A stretch of 33,603 bases of DNA from Trabulsiella guamensis ATCC 49490 (GCF_000734965.1 NZ_JMTB01000037.1:1-33603), one strand, 5' to 3'; shown: positions 1 to 8,171, counted from the stretch's first letter. Program-made: numbers and translations. The notes: generated from the letters alone by a model not told the origin.

Positions 1-575
1 CGCAATGTTTTGAACTGCTTGCGGCGATCCGTCAGAAGCATCCGACCATCCCGATTGGCCTGCTGATGTACGCGAATCTGGTTTTTAACCGGGGTATTGA
101 TTCGTTTTACGCCGAGTGCGCCCGCGTGGGGGTCGATTCAGTGCTGGTGGCCGACGTGCCGGTGGAGGAGTCCGCCGAGTTTCGCCAGGCGGCGATGCGT
201 CACAACATTGCGCCGATTTTCATCTGCCCACCGAATGCGGATGACGATTTGCTGCGCCAGATTGCCTCCTTCGGTCGCGGTTATACCTACCTGCTGTCGC
301 GCGCGGGCGTGACGGGTGCAGAGAATCGCGCCGCGTTACCGCTGCATCATCTGGTGGAAAAACTCACAGAATACCACGCCGCCCCGCCGTTGCAGGGGTT
401 TGGGATTTCGTCGCCGGATCAGGTCTCCGCCGCCCTTGGTGCGGGTGCTGCCGGCGCTATTTCCGGTTCGGCGATAGTGAAAATCATTGAGAAGAACGTC
501 GACAATCATCCGGCGATGCTGGATGAGCTGAAAACGTTTGTACGGGGCATGAAAGCTGCCACCGTGCAGGCGTGA
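1..575 (+). CDS. trpA: tryptophan synthase alpha subunit (5' truncated by window edge)
   Basis: The frame is open from base 3 to the TGA at 573-575 and gives the last 190 residues of a protein that is 268 residues in E. coli. TrpA cleaves indole-3-glycerol phosphate to indole and glyceraldehyde 3-phosphate and passes indole to TrpB in the cytoplasmic alpha2-beta2 complex. The sequence starts in the CFELLAAIR region and keeps [18 protein letters not shown] (the loop near the active site), the [12 protein letters not shown] strand and the phosphate-binding [14 protein letters not shown] near the end. The catalytic Glu49 and Asp60 lie before the window. It is the last gene of trpEDCBA, so the rest of the operon should lie to the left. 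The Met at 66 is internal, not a start. Confidence 0.97.
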   Translation, partial: QCFELLAAIRQKHPTIPIGLLMYANLVFNRGIDSFYAECARVGVDSVLVADVPVEESAEFRQAAMRHNIAPIFICPPNADDDLLRQIASFGRGYTYLLSRAGVTGAENRAALPLHHLVEKLTEYHAAPPLQGFGISSPDQVSAALGAGAAGAISGSAIVKIIEKNVDNHPAMLDELKTFVRGMKAATVQA

Positions 576-589
576 TGACGGTAACATGA

Positions 590-602
590 GTGATGTAATC
601 AC
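590..602 (+). other. small hairpin just after trpA
   Basis: GTGAT and ATCAC (590-594 and 598-602) can pair across a three-base loop, 15 bases after the trpA stop. There is no T run after it, so it is not an intrinsic terminator alone. It may be a pause or RNA 3'-end structure at the place where E. coli has trp t. Confidence 0.3.
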
Positions 603-723
603 CCGCAATAACGTTGGGGTTGATATCTTAGATGAGAAATATTATCTTTCTCATCACTGAATAGTTGAGCGAATCACTCAGGTATTCAGTACGACATTGC
701 TCACATTGCTTCCAGTATGACTT

Positions 724-750
724 GCCCGCACATCGTGCGGGCTTTTTTTT
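724..750 (+). terminator. intrinsic terminator, probably of the trp operon
   Basis: GCCCGCAC (724-731) pairs perfectly with GTGCGGGC (735-742) over a three-base loop and is followed by eight T (743-750). This is a textbook plus-strand terminator about 150 bases after trpA, and no plus-strand gene lies between. It most simply ends trp read-through. A small RNA ending here cannot be excluded. Confidence 0.8.
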
Positions 751-753
751 GTC

Positions 754-951
754 TCAGAACGTCTCGAGGTCGAGATAATCTCGTTCGTAATAAATGACAC
801 TCGCCAGCTCATCGTGGCGAGTGTTGAGCGCCAGGATGTACTGTCCGCGATCTTTCGCCGGGATATTCCTGCAAATCAGGGTATGCAGCAGTTCCAGTTT
901 TGCAATGCAGTTGCAGGATGCAATTCTGCTCAGAAGCATAGATTCAGCCAT
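754..951 (-). CDS. hypothetical 65-residue protein
   Basis: This frame begins MAESMLLSRIASC and ends YYERDYLDLETF. I do not recognise it. It is soluble, with no signal peptide or membrane segment, has three Cys in the first third and an acidic aromatic C-terminus. A weak AAAAAGG lies about 15 bases before the ATG, and an in-frame ATG at codon 5 is an alternative start. It occupies the place where E. coli has yciGFE, between trpA and ompW, and its stop is three bases from the trp-side terminator. Plus-strand frames over the same bases look like shadows. It may be a real lineage-specific gene or chance. Confidence 0.4.
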   Translation of the reverse strand: MAESMLLSRIASCNCIAKLELLHTLICRNIPAKDRGQYILALNTRHDELASVIYYERDYLDLETF

Positions 952-1373
952 AGTGATTCATCAAACCTTTTTATTTGTTTTTCCGGCGTCATGTCGCCTG
1001 ATAGTCCCTTCCGTCGGGAAAACTAACGTAGCGCAGCGCATAACGAATCAATAGTGATATGATTTTATATCGCTCTATTTTTTCTTATCCATATGAATTA
1101 GTTAAAAAAACGAAGCCGCCGATGCCAAATCCTTTCCTTGATTTAAGATTAAATAAGGGTGCCAGAGTCTGGCATCGCGTCAGGGTGCGTCGTTTAATAA
1201 CGTTAATCTAATGTTGTGTCATTAACATGAAGGCAATGCTCATCACGTCAAAAACGTAACAGAATTGATCCTGAGAGGAAGGCGGGATGTACAATATGTT
1301 TTCTTGCTGATAATAAAAAAACAACAACTGGCCGCGAGCGACCAGTTGCTGAGAGAGATGTTGCTGAAGGAGA
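952..1373. other. 422-base non-coding gap before ompW
   Basis: This is AT-rich sequence with no convincing gene. It holds an imperfect GGCG/CGCC dyad at 985-998, GTTAAT at 1202-1207 facing ATTAAC at 1221-1226, and the ompW terminator at its right end. The promoter of the 65-residue ORF, if real, would lie at the left end, but no clear -35/-10 pair is visible. Confidence 0.5.
1315..1348 (-). terminator. ompW terminator
   Basis: On the minus strand CAACTGG (1348-1342) pairs with CCAGTTG (1331-1325) across a ten-base loop, followed shortly by a seven-T run (1321-1315). It sits about 25 bases after the ompW stop. Confidence 0.85.
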
Positions 1374-2012
1374 TTAGAAGCGGTAACCCGCAGAGAACAT
1401 AAATACCCACGGATCCAGACGCGTGCTGACGGTCTGATTCACGCCACCGGCTTTAAACTTCACGTCAGTGTCGATGTCCATATACCAGACGGACATGTTC
1501 AACAGCCAGTCGCGGTTGATGAGGTAATCAAGCCCCACCTGACCCGCAGCACCCCAGGAGTTGTCCAGACTCAGGTCGCTCAACCCGGCGCCTTTACCCG
1601 TGTCGTTGAATTTTTCATCAAAGAACATGGTGTAGTTAATCCCCGCACCTACATACGGACGCCACTTGCTGCTGGCATCACCAAAGTACCACTGCGCCAT
1701 CAGGGTTGGCGGCAGATGATGCACTGTCGCGATAGTGCCGGTCGGACCGGTACCCACTTTATGGCGGAACGGCGTTGCAGCCAGTAATTCAATACCGATG
1801 TTTTCCGTTGCCATATACGTGAAGGTTAAACCCAGTTGGGTATTATTGTTAACGTTGAACCCGCCAAGCGCGCCGAGAACGTTATCCGAACCTTCCGTTG
1901 GTCGGACTGTTGCACTACCTGCGCGAATAAAGAACTCCCCCTCTTCATGCGCCCATGCCCCGCCCGCAGAAAGTGTGCTTAAAACCAGTGCCGCCACAGC
2001 TAATTTCTTCAT
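1374..2012 (-). CDS. ompW: outer membrane protein W
   Basis: The 212-residue product has the same length as E. coli OmpW, an eight-stranded outer-membrane beta barrel with a narrow hydrophobic channel that also serves as colicin S4 receptor. A Sec signal peptide (about residues 1-21, ending GGAWA) precedes mature HEEGEFFIRAG. Alternating strands such as TQLGLTFTYMATENIGIEL are visible, and the protein ends in Phe (VFMFSAGYRF), the usual C-terminal barrel signal. It is a single gene with its own terminator. In relatives it responds to oxygen, oxidants and osmolarity; possible operators lie upstream. Confidence 0.96.
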   Translation of the reverse strand: MKKLAVAALVLSTLSAGGAWAHEEGEFFIRAGSATVRPTEGSDNVLGALGGFNVNNNTQLGLTFTYMATENIGIELLAATPFRHKVGTGPTGTIATVHHLPPTLMAQWYFGDASSKWRPYVGAGINYTMFFDEKFNDTGKGAGLSDLSLDNSWGAAGQVGLDYLINRDWLLNMSVWYMDIDTDVKFKAGGVNQTVSTRLDPWVFMFSAGYRF

Positions 2013-2069
2013 ATCCTTACCCTCGTTATGGTTTTACCTGCGCGGCAAATATACTCATATTTGGGTAGG

Positions 2070-2128
2070 TGTGATCCAACACAGATCACATTAAATGCTA
2101 AAATTTAACATTCATTGATCCAGGTTAA
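2070..2128 (-). promoter_or_regulatory. ompW upstream operator candidates
   Basis: TGTGATC (2070-2076) and GATCACA (2084-2090) form a perfect dyad with a seven-base spacer, 58 bases before the ompW ATG. The arms look like CRP half-sites, but the TGTGA-to-TCACA gap is 11 bases, not 6. Further out, TTGATCCAGGTTAA (2115-2128) is a partial match to the FNR consensus TTGAT-N4-ATCAA. Both calls are by eye. Confidence 0.35.
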
Positions 2129-2290
2129 TTTTTAGAAACACCATTTGATAATTGAAATCCTATCTATATCAATTTTAAGATTTTCTTGCTGACGCTGATC
2201 TTATTTTTTTATCGACCGCTTGCGGCAGCAATCGTCGCGGCATACCTTAGCCAGGACAATCTTTCATGATGCGTTTTTTTCAGGTGAGTT

Positions 2291-2695
2291 ATGAGCGAGT
2301 TGAATCCGTGCATGACATGCGGTGCCTGTTGTGCGTATTTTCGTGTCTCTTTTTACTGGGCTGAAGCCGACGATGCGGGCGGCTGCGTCCCCACATCCCT
2401 GACGGAACCCCTGACCCCTTTTCTGCGCTGCATGAAGGGCACTAACAACCGGCAGAGCCGCTGCGTCGCGCTGTCAGGTGAAATCGGCGACAGCGTTAGT
2501 TGTTCTGTGTATGAAAACCGGCCTTCACCGTGCCGTGAATTTGCGATGTCCGGTGAAAACGGTGAAGAGAATGACGCCTGTAACCGCGCGCGTGCCCGTT
2601 ACGGCTTACCCCCTCTTTACAAAGATATGCCTTTCCATACAGGTCTTGATACTGCCACGCTAGCCTCTTCTGAGTTACAATCACCGCCTGATTAA
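2291..2695 (+). CDS. YkgJ-family cysteine cluster protein
   Basis: The 134-residue protein opens with CMTCGACC (C7, C10, C13, C14), the CxxCxxCC pattern of the YkgJ family (putative zinc or iron-chelating domain). Further Cys occur in [34 protein letters not shown] and NDACNRAR, giving about ten in a small protein. The [11 protein letters not shown] stretch is typical of the family. The function is unproven; some members are annotated as Fe-S oxidoreductases without biochemical proof. AGGTGA before the ATG is a good ribosome site. Its stop is 25 bases before yciC in the same direction, so co-transcription with yciCBA is likely. Confidence 0.85.
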   Translation: MSELNPCMTCGACCAYFRVSFYWAEADDAGGCVPTSLTEPLTPFLRCMKGTNNRQSRCVALSGEIGDSVSCSVYENRPSPCREFAMSGENGEENDACNRARARYGLPPLYKDMPFHTGLDTATLASSELQSPPD

Positions 2696-2720
2696 CACCT
2701 GCAATACTCAAGGAGAGTGC

Positions 2721-3464
2721 ATGTCTATCACGGCGAAGTCCGTTTACCGTGACACGGGTAATTTTTTTCGTAATCAGTTCGTTACGATTTTACTGATTGC
2801 ATTGTTGTGCGCATTTATCACGGTAGTGCTTGGCCATGCGTTTTCACCGAGTGAAGAGCAGCTTGCTATCCTTCGTGAAGGCGACAACCTTGAGGGCAGC
2901 GTCGGCCTGTTCGAACTGGTGCAAAACATGACGCCGGAGCAACAGCGGGTTCTGTTGCGCGCGTCGGCGGCGTCGACCTTTTCCGGGCTGGTGGGGAATG
3001 CGATTCTGGCCGGCGGCGTGATGTTGCTGATTCAGCTTATTACCGCCGGACATCGTGTCAGTGCACTTCGTGCCATTGGCGCCAGTGCGCCAGTGTTACC
3101 AAAGTTGTTCCTGTTGATTTTAATCACCACCTTTTTTGTCCAGATAGGCGTGATGCTGGTGGTGGTACCGGGTGTGCTGATGGCCATTGTGCTGGCCTTT
3201 GCGCCGGTCATGCTGGTGCAGGATAAGCTGGGCATCATGTCCTCAATGCGTAACAGCATTCGTCTGGCATGGGGAAATATGCGCCTTGTGGCACCTGCGG
3301 TGATCGCCTGGTTGTTGGCGAAAACCGTGCTGCTGCTATTTGCCGCAGACTTTGCCGTTCTGACGCCGTATGTCGGTGCCGTGGTGGTGAATACATTAAG
3401 CAACCTGATTTCTGCAGTGTTGCTTGTCTATTTGTTCCGCCTGTATATGCTGATCCGCAACTAA
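2721..3464 (+). CDS. yciC: UPF0259 inner membrane protein YciC
   Basis: The 247-residue polytopic membrane protein has the family length. About six hydrophobic segments are visible, at roughly residues 20-40, 85-105, 118-145, 148-165, 190-212 and 218-240. The N-terminal half carries a soluble loop ([18 protein letters not shown]). AAGGAG lies eight bases before the ATG. It is the second gene of the likely ykgJ-like-yciC-yciB-yciA operon. YciC is a conserved inner-membrane protein of unknown molecular function. Confidence 0.93.
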   Translation: MSITAKSVYRDTGNFFRNQFVTILLIALLCAFITVVLGHAFSPSEEQLAILREGDNLEGSVGLFELVQNMTPEQQRVLLRASAASTFSGLVGNAILAGGVMLLIQLITAGHRVSALRAIGASAPVLPKLFLLILITTFFVQIGVMLVVVPGVLMAIVLAFAPVMLVQDKLGIMSSMRNSIRLAWGNMRLVAPAVIAWLLAKTVLLLFAADFAVLTPYVGAVVVNTLSNLISAVLLVYLFRLYMLIRN

Positions 3465-3474
3465 ACTTATTGCA

Positions 3475-3491
3475 GGCCCGGGCTCCGGGCC
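3475..3491 (+). other. GC-rich hairpin between yciC and yciB
   Basis: GGCCCGG (3475-3481) pairs perfectly with CCGGGCC (3485-3491) over a three-base loop, 11 bases after the yciC stop. There is no T run, so it may be an mRNA-stability or pause element inside the operon, not a terminator. Confidence 0.5.
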
Positions 3492-3515
3492 ATGACTGAA
3501 TAACGGAACCGATGT

Positions 3516-4052
3516 ATGAAGCAGTTTCTGGATTTTTTACCGTTAGTCGTATTTTTTGCCTTCTACAAAATGTACGACATCTATGCCGCCACTACGGCGT
3601 TGATCATCGCCACGGCAGTGGTGCTGATTTACAGCTGGGTACGCTTTCGTAAAATCGAAAAAATGGCCCTCGTCACCTTTGTGCTGGTAGCGGTGTTCGG
3701 CGGACTGACGCTGTTCTTCCATAATGATGAATTTATAAAATGGAAAGTGACGGTGATTTACGCCCTGTTCGCGGGTGCGTTGTTAATCAGCCAGTGGATA
3801 ATGAAAAAACCGCTGATCCAGCGCATGCTGGGGAAAGAGATCAGTCTGCCAGAGGCTGTATGGTCCCGCCTTAACATCGCCTGGGCGGTGTTCTTTATCC
3901 TTTGCGGGCTGGCGAATATTTATATCGCGTTCTGGCTGCCGCAGAACATCTGGGTAAACTTCAAAGTCTTCGGCCTGACCGCACTGACGCTGGTATTTAC
4001 GTTGCTGAGCGGTGTCTACATCTACCGTCATATGCCACAGGATGAGCAATAA
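3516..4052 (+). CDS. yciB: inner membrane-spanning protein YciB (septation protein A family)
   Basis: The 178-residue protein is within one residue of E. coli YciB and begins [18 protein letters not shown], a family hallmark. It has about five membrane segments (near residues 5-20, 22-42, 50-68, 75-93, and a helical pair at 118-170). YciB links cell envelope synthesis and elongation/division proteins in E. coli, and the Shigella homologue was named for intracellular septation. Its TAA shares one base with the yciA ATG (TAATG), which implies translational coupling. Confidence 0.95.
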   Translation: MKQFLDFLPLVVFFAFYKMYDIYAATTALIIATAVVLIYSWVRFRKIEKMALVTFVLVAVFGGLTLFFHNDEFIKWKVTVIYALFAGALLISQWIMKKPLIQRMLGKEISLPEAVWSRLNIAWAVFFILCGLANIYIAFWLPQNIWVNFKVFGLTALTLVFTLLSGVYIYRHMPQDEQ

Positions 4053-4450
4053 TGACCGATATCGTTAACGCTCCGCAGGGCGAACTCGTTCTGCGCACCC
4101 TGGCGATGCCTTCTGACACTAACGCGAATGGCGATATCTTTGGCGGCTGGTTAATGTCGCAAATGGACATCGGCGGCGCAATCATGGCCAAAGAAATCGC
4201 CCATGGTCGCGTAGTCACGGTCAGAGTCGACGGCATGACCTTTTTACGCCCTGTCGCGGTGGGTGACGTGGTGTGCTGCTACGCCCGCTGCGTCAAACGC
4301 GGCAACACCTCGATCAACATCAATATTGAAGTGTGGGTGAAGAAAGTATCGTCCGAACCGATAGGCCAGCGTTATAAAGCCACGGAAGCTTTATTCATTT
4401 ATGTGGCCGTCGATAACGACGGAAAACCGCGTCCGTTACCGACGCTATAA
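4052..4450 (+). CDS. yciA: acyl-CoA thioester hydrolase YciA
   Basis: The 132-residue single hotdog domain has the same length as E. coli YciA, a cytoplasmic hexameric thioesterase that hydrolyses a wide range of acyl-CoAs. The motif DTNANGDIFGGWLMSQMD (about residues 22-39) carries the catalytic Asn/Asp and the start of the hotdog helix. VTVRVDGMTFLRPVAVGDVV follows as the central strands. It overlaps yciB by one base. In E. coli the next gene is convergent tonB; here it is yniB. Confidence 0.96.
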   Translation: MTDIVNAPQGELVLRTLAMPSDTNANGDIFGGWLMSQMDIGGAIMAKEIAHGRVVTVRVDGMTFLRPVAVGDVVCCYARCVKRGNTSININIEVWVKKVSSEPIGQRYKATEALFIYVAVDNDGKPRPLPTL

Positions 4451-4457
4451 ACCTTTA

Positions 4458-4478
4458 CTGGCCGCACTCTGCGGCCAG
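4458..4478 (+). terminator. hairpin between convergent yciA and yniB
   Basis: CTGGCCGCA (4458-4466) and TGCGGCCAG (4470-4478) form a perfect nine-bp stem with a three-base loop, right after the yciA stop. The following TCTCTCTT is only moderately T-rich. It probably ends yciA transcription and may also slow transcription from yniB. Confidence 0.6.
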
Positions 4479-4485
4479 TCTCTCT

Positions 4486-5028
4486 TCAGATAAAGCCCAG
4501 CAACGAAAAGAAGAGATAGCCGACGACTATGATAATCACCGGCATGATGTACAGCGGAAAGAACTGCATAAACAGCGTGTGATGCGGTACAACAATGCGG
4601 GATTCGATCTGCTCGCGCGTTAACCCTTCCGGCCCTTTCGCCTTTTCCAGTATCAGTTGATCCTCAACCCCTTCGCGGATGAATTTCGCCTGACGACTCA
4701 TACGCGCGCCAGACGCCTGCATCGCCAGCCCGACAAATATCAGCGCGAAGATAATCCAGAACAGGATATTGAGACTGTTTTTAAAATCCGGTACCGGTGA
4801 GTTGTACCAGAAGACATTCAGAAACGGGGTGTTAACGCGAATCATATCAATCATGATCATGACATGGGCGAAATCCAGCATCACAGCATCGATACCGGTC
4901 TGTTTATCACTGTGATCGTACATAAATTTTAAAACGGAGATCAGCGTGGAAACCACTGCCGGGATGAAAATCACCCATCCCATGATGCGTTTGAGTACAG
5001 CGATACGTCCAGCTTGTTGATACGTCAT
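4486..5028 (-). CDS. yniB: inner membrane protein YniB
   Basis: The 180-residue protein is close to the E. coli YniB length (178 as remembered). It has hydrophobic segments near residues 15-35, 50-65 and 85-105 and a C-terminal segment (FFPLYIMPVIIIVVGYLFFSLLGFI, about 155-179). A charged cytoplasmic-type stretch (SRQAKFIREGVEDQLILEKAKG) lies between. The function is unknown. It is divergent from hxpB, as in E. coli, but the gene on its other side differs from E. coli. Confidence 0.92.
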   Translation of the reverse strand: MTYQQAGRIAVLKRIMGWVIFIPAVVSTLISVLKFMYDHSDKQTGIDAVMLDFAHVMIMIDMIRVNTPFLNVFWYNSPVPDFKNSLNILFWIIFALIFVGLAMQASGARMSRQAKFIREGVEDQLILEKAKGPEGLTREQIESRIVVPHHTLFMQFFPLYIMPVIIIVVGYLFFSLLGFI

Positions 5029-5194
5029 GACTTCCCCTTGTAAAAATCCTGCTCCAGTCTGGCAAATCGAATCGTCCTCGTATTACAGCTGTTAAGTCTA
5101 CCTGTAGCTGCAATTTTTCGCCCGATCTTTCAGGGGAAATACGCTACCATGAAGACACTTTATTCTTCCCGATAACTCTACAGGAGACGTGGTT

Positions 5195-5863
5195 ATGTCG
5201 ACCCCGCGACAAATACTTGCCGCTATTTTTGATATGGATGGACTGCTGATTGATTCTGAACCTTTGTGGGATCGCGCTGAGCTGGAGGTCATGGCAAGTT
5301 TGGGTGTGGACATCACGCGTCGCAACGAACTGCCGGACACGCTGGGTCTGCGTATCGATATGGTTGTGGATTTATGGTACGCCCAGCAGCCGTGGGTGGG
5401 GCCGGATCGCGCAGAAGTGACGAATCGCATTATCAACCGCGCCATTTCACTGGTCGAAGAAGAGCGCCCTCTGTTGCCAGGCGTGCGTGAAGCCGTCGCA
5501 CTGTGTAAAGCACAGGGGCTGAAGGTGGGCCTCGCCTCCGCCTCACCGCTGCATATGCTGGAAAAAGTGCTCATCATGTTTGATCTGCGCGAACAGTTTG
5601 ATGCGCTGGCGTCAGCAGAAGCGCTGCCCTACAGCAAGCCCCATCCGCAGGTCTACATCGATTGTGCAGCGAAGCTGGGCGTTGATCCTCTCTGCTGCGT
5701 CGCGCTGGAAGACTCCGTTAATGGCATGATTGCCAGTAAAGCGGCACGCATGCGCTCAATCGTGGTGCCAGATAGCGAACATTTCCAGGACCCTCGCTAT
5801 ATCCTCGCTGACGTCAAACTGAGCAGCCTGCAGCAACTGACAGTTCAGCACTTACGTGGTTAA
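5195..5863 (+). CDS. hxpB: hexitol phosphatase B (HAD family)
   Basis: The product (222 residues, formerly YniC) is a HAD-superfamily sugar-alcohol phosphatase. The nucleophile motif FDMDGLLIDSEPLWD places Asp13 and Asp15 in the active site. GLASASPLHMLEKV gives the motif II Ser, SKPHPQVY the motif III Lys, and ALEDSVNGMIASKAARM the motif IV acidic pair. I chose the ATG at 5195 because AGGAG (5182-5186) is well spaced and the protein then matches E. coli; an in-frame GTG at 5189 is too close to the ribosome site. It acts on 2-deoxyglucose-6-phosphate and hexitol phosphates in E. coli. Confidence 0.96.
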   Translation: MSTPRQILAAIFDMDGLLIDSEPLWDRAELEVMASLGVDITRRNELPDTLGLRIDMVVDLWYAQQPWVGPDRAEVTNRIINRAISLVEEERPLLPGVREAVALCKAQGLKVGLASASPLHMLEKVLIMFDLREQFDALASAEALPYSKPHPQVYIDCAAKLGVDPLCCVALEDSVNGMIASKAARMRSIVVPDSEHFQDPRYILADVKLSSLQQLTVQHLRG

Positions 5864-5869
5864 TCGCCC

Positions 5870-5894
5870 TGCGGGCAGCGTTTTGTTGCCCGCA
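5870..5894 (+). terminator. possible hxpB terminator hairpin
   Basis: TGCGGGCA (5870-5877) pairs with TGCCCGCA (5887-5894) across a nine-base loop, just after the hxpB stop. The sequence after it lacks a proper T run, so termination would be weak or Rho-assisted. Confidence 0.45.
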
Positions 5895-5947
5895 CCTCGC
5901 TTTCTGCGTGGATTGTGACAAAGAGTTACAACGTCACCACTTCCGGA

Positions 5948-5985
5948 TACTGTATAAAAACCCTATACTGGATGAATTGACAGTT
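5948..5985 (+). promoter_or_regulatory. two overlapping LexA (SOS) boxes of ydjM
   Basis: The second box, TACTGGATGAATTGACAGTT (5966-5985), fits CTG-N10-CAG exactly. The first, TACTGTATAAAAACCCTATA (5948-5967), has the strong left half CTGTATA and a degraded right half (CTA). They share two bases and end 14 bases before the ydjM ATG. E. coli ydjM is a known LexA target with two boxes, so SOS induction is expected. Confidence 0.85.
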
Positions 5986-5999
5986 TACCGGGTTTGACC

Positions 6000-6590
6000 A
6001 TGACGGCGGAAGGCCACCTGCTCTTTTCTATTGCCAGTGCGGTATTTGCCAAAAATGCTGCGCTGACCCCTGTGCTGGCGCAGGGCGACTGGTGGCATAT
6101 TATTCCGTCTGCGGTCCTGACCTGTCTGTTGCCGGACATTGATCATCCCAAATCATTTCTCGGCCAGCGTCTGCGCTGGATCTCAAAACCTGTCGCCCGC
6201 GCCTTCGGTCACCGCGGGTTTACCCACAGCCTGCTCGCAGTCTTCGCTGCACTAACCCTCTTCTATCTGAAAGTGCCGGAAAGCTGGATTGTCCCGGCGG
6301 ATGCGCTACAGGGGATGGTGCTGGGTTATCTCAGCCATATTGTCGCCGACATGATCACCCCGGCGGGCGTGCCACTACTGTGGCCTTGCCGCTGGCGCTT
6401 TCGCCTGCCAATCCTGGTGCCGCAGAAAGGCAATCAGCTTGAGCGAGTGCTGTGCATGGCATTCTTTGCCTGGGCGGTCTGGATGCCGCAGTCGCTACCG
6501 GAGAATAGCGCGGTTCGCTGGTCTTCCGGGGTGATTAACGCCCTGCAAATCCATTTTGATCGATTTATAAACCACCAGAGTGGGCAATAA
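6000..6590 (+). CDS. ydjM: SOS-inducible inner membrane protein YdjM (DUF457 metal-dependent hydrolase family)
   Basis: The 196-residue protein equals E. coli YdjM in length. The family motifs CLLPDIDHPKSF (about residues 40-51) and HRGFTHSLLA (about 72-81) supply conserved Asp and His that suggest a metal site. Hydrophobic stretches near 75-95, 105-125 and 150-165 place it in the inner membrane. The start at 6000 gives MTAEGHLLFS, as in E. coli; a TTG six bases upstream is in frame but unlikely. The molecular role is unknown. DNA-damage control is indicated by the LexA boxes upstream. Confidence 0.94.
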   Translation: MTAEGHLLFSIASAVFAKNAALTPVLAQGDWWHIIPSAVLTCLLPDIDHPKSFLGQRLRWISKPVARAFGHRGFTHSLLAVFAALTLFYLKVPESWIVPADALQGMVLGYLSHIVADMITPAGVPLLWPCRWRFRLPILVPQKGNQLERVLCMAFFAWAVWMPQSLPENSAVRWSSGVINALQIHFDRFINHQSGQ

Positions 6591-6609
6591 ATAGTCAAAA
6601 ATTTCACTT

Positions 6610-6639
6610 TTGACATATTCCATTCCATTTGGATATAAG
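6610..6639 (+). promoter_or_regulatory. probable tcyP promoter
   Basis: TTGACA (6610-6615) is followed by TATAAG (6634-6639) with an 18-base spacer, or ATATAA with 17. It is about 80 bases before the tcyP ATG and is the only strong sigma-70 match in the gap. E. coli tcyP is sulfur-controlled through CysB; I cannot place a CysB site. Confidence 0.55.
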
Positions 6640-6721
6640 CGGCCTGTGACACTTCTGTTACTCTTGCGCCAACAGAGTCGGCCTCTGTAAGCCGGCCATT
6701 AACGTGATTCAGGAGAACGGG

Positions 6722-8113
6722 ATGAACTTTCCATTAGTCGCGAACATTATCGTGTTCGTGGTTTTGCTGTTTGCGCTGGCGCAAACCCGCCATAAACAGT
6801 GGAGCCTGGCAAAAAAAGTTTTAGTCGGTTTAGTGATCGGCGTGGTCTTTGGTCTCGCACTGCAACTGCTCTACGGTTCCGACAGCGCCGTACTGAAAGA
6901 CTCCATTCAGTGGTTTAACATCGTCGGTAACGGCTATGTTCAACTGCTGCAAATGATTGTAATGCCGCTGGTCTTCGCCTCAATTCTGAGCGCCGTAGCC
7001 CGTCTGCATAACGCTTCTCAGTTGGGTAAAATCAGCTTCCTGACCATCGGCACGCTGCTGTTTACCACGCTGATTGCCGCGCTGGTCGGCGTGCTCGTGA
7101 CCAACCTGTTCGGTCTGACCGCAGAAGGACTGGTACAGGGCAGCGCGGAAACCGCGCGTTTGAACGCCATTCAGAGCAACTATGTCGGCAAACTGGCCGA
7201 TCTGACCGTGCCGCAGTTGCTGCTCTCTTTCGTACCGAAAAACCCGTTTGCTGATCTGACCGGTGCCAGCCCGACCTCGATCATCAGCCTGGTGATCTTC
7301 TCCGCGTTCCTCGGCGTTGCGGCACTGAAGTTGCTGAAAGATGACGACGTAAAAGGCAAACGTGTTCTGACGGCTATCGACACCCTTCAGGGCTGGGTGA
7401 TGAAGCTGGTGCGCCTGGTGATGCAACTGACGCCGTACGGCGTACTGGCGCTGATGACCAAAGTCGTTGCCGGCTCCAACCTGCAGGACATCATCAAGCT
7501 GGGCAGCTTTGTGATCGCTTCGTATCTGGGTCTGGGTATTATGTTTGTCATTCACGGTATTTTGCTGGGCGTCAACGGCGTCAGCCCGCTCAAATATTTC
7601 CGTAAAGTCTGGCCGGTGCTGACCTTTGCCTTCACCAGCCGCTCCAGCGCCGCGTCTATCCCGCTGAACGTGGAAGCGCAGACACGTCGTCTGGGCGTGC
7701 CGGAGTCAATCGCCAGCTTCTCTGCCTCGTTTGGCGCGACCATCGGTCAGAATGGCTGTGCAGGGCTTTACCCGGCGATGCTGGCGGTAATGGTGGCACC
7801 AACGGTCGGGATTAACCCGCTGGATCCGCTGTGGATTGCGACACTGGTCGGCATTGTTACCGTCAGCTCTGCCGGGGTTGCCGGCGTTGGTGGTGGCGCC
7901 ACATTTGCGGCACTGATCGTCCTGCCGGCGATGGGCCTGCCCGTTACACTGGTCGCGCTGCTGATTTCTGTAGAACCGCTGATCGATATGGGTCGTACGG
8001 CGCTGAACGTCAGCGGCTCTATGACTGCCGGTACACTGACCAGCCAGTGGCTGCGTCAAACGGATAAAACCATCCTCGACAATGAAGATGACGCCGAGCT
8101 GGCGCATCGCTAA
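6722..8113 (+). CDS. tcyP: L-cystine/sodium or proton symporter TcyP (DAACS family)
   Basis: The product is 463 residues, the E. coli YdjN/TcyP length. This inner-membrane carrier imports cystine, the main low-affinity route when sulfur is short. Family hallmarks are [12 protein letters not shown] (the re-entrant serine-rich loop, about residues 308-319), [15 protein letters not shown] and the C-terminal [15 protein letters not shown] substrate/ion site. I start at 6722 because AGGAG lies eight bases upstream and the protein begins MNFPLVANI as in E. coli; an upstream ATT-type start would add six residues. It stands alone between its promoter and a strong terminator. Confidence 0.96.
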   Translation: MNFPLVANIIVFVVLLFALAQTRHKQWSLAKKVLVGLVIGVVFGLALQLLYGSDSAVLKDSIQWFNIVGNGYVQLLQMIVMPLVFASILSAVARLHNASQLGKISFLTIGTLLFTTLIAALVGVLVTNLFGLTAEGLVQGSAETARLNAIQSNYVGKLADLTVPQLLLSFVPKNPFADLTGASPTSIISLVIFSAFLGVAALKLLKDDDVKGKRVLTAIDTLQGWVMKLVRLVMQLTPYGVLALMTKVVAGSNLQDIIKLGSFVIASYLGLGIMFVIHGILLGVNGVSPLKYFRKVWPVLTFAFTSRSSAASIPLNVEAQTRRLGVPESIASFSASFGATIGQNGCAGLYPAMLAVMVAPTVGINPLDPLWIATLVGIVTVSSAGVAGVGGGATFAALIVLPAMGLPVTLVALLISVEPLIDMGRTALNVSGSMTAGTLTSQWLRQTDKTILDNEDDAELAHR

Positions 8114-8122
8114 AAACAAAAA

Positions 8123-8147
8123 AATCGCCTGCGGGCGATTTTTTTTT
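8123..8147 (+). terminator. tcyP/cedA convergent terminator
   Basis: AATCGCC (8123-8129) pairs with GGCGATT (8134-8140) over a four-base loop, followed by T to 8147. An A run precedes the stem, so it can also act on the minus strand for cedA. Confidence 0.9.
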
Positions 8148-8171
8148 CATCAGAAATAACTGAAAACGTCT

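Noticed and set aside
985-998. GGCG/CGCC dyad as an operator
   Set aside because: The arms are only four bases plus a CATG centre. This is common by chance and no gene context supports it.
6980-7555. 191-codon minus-strand frame inside tcyP
   Set aside because: It is antisense to a well-conserved transporter gene with Gln/Arg-rich shadow composition.
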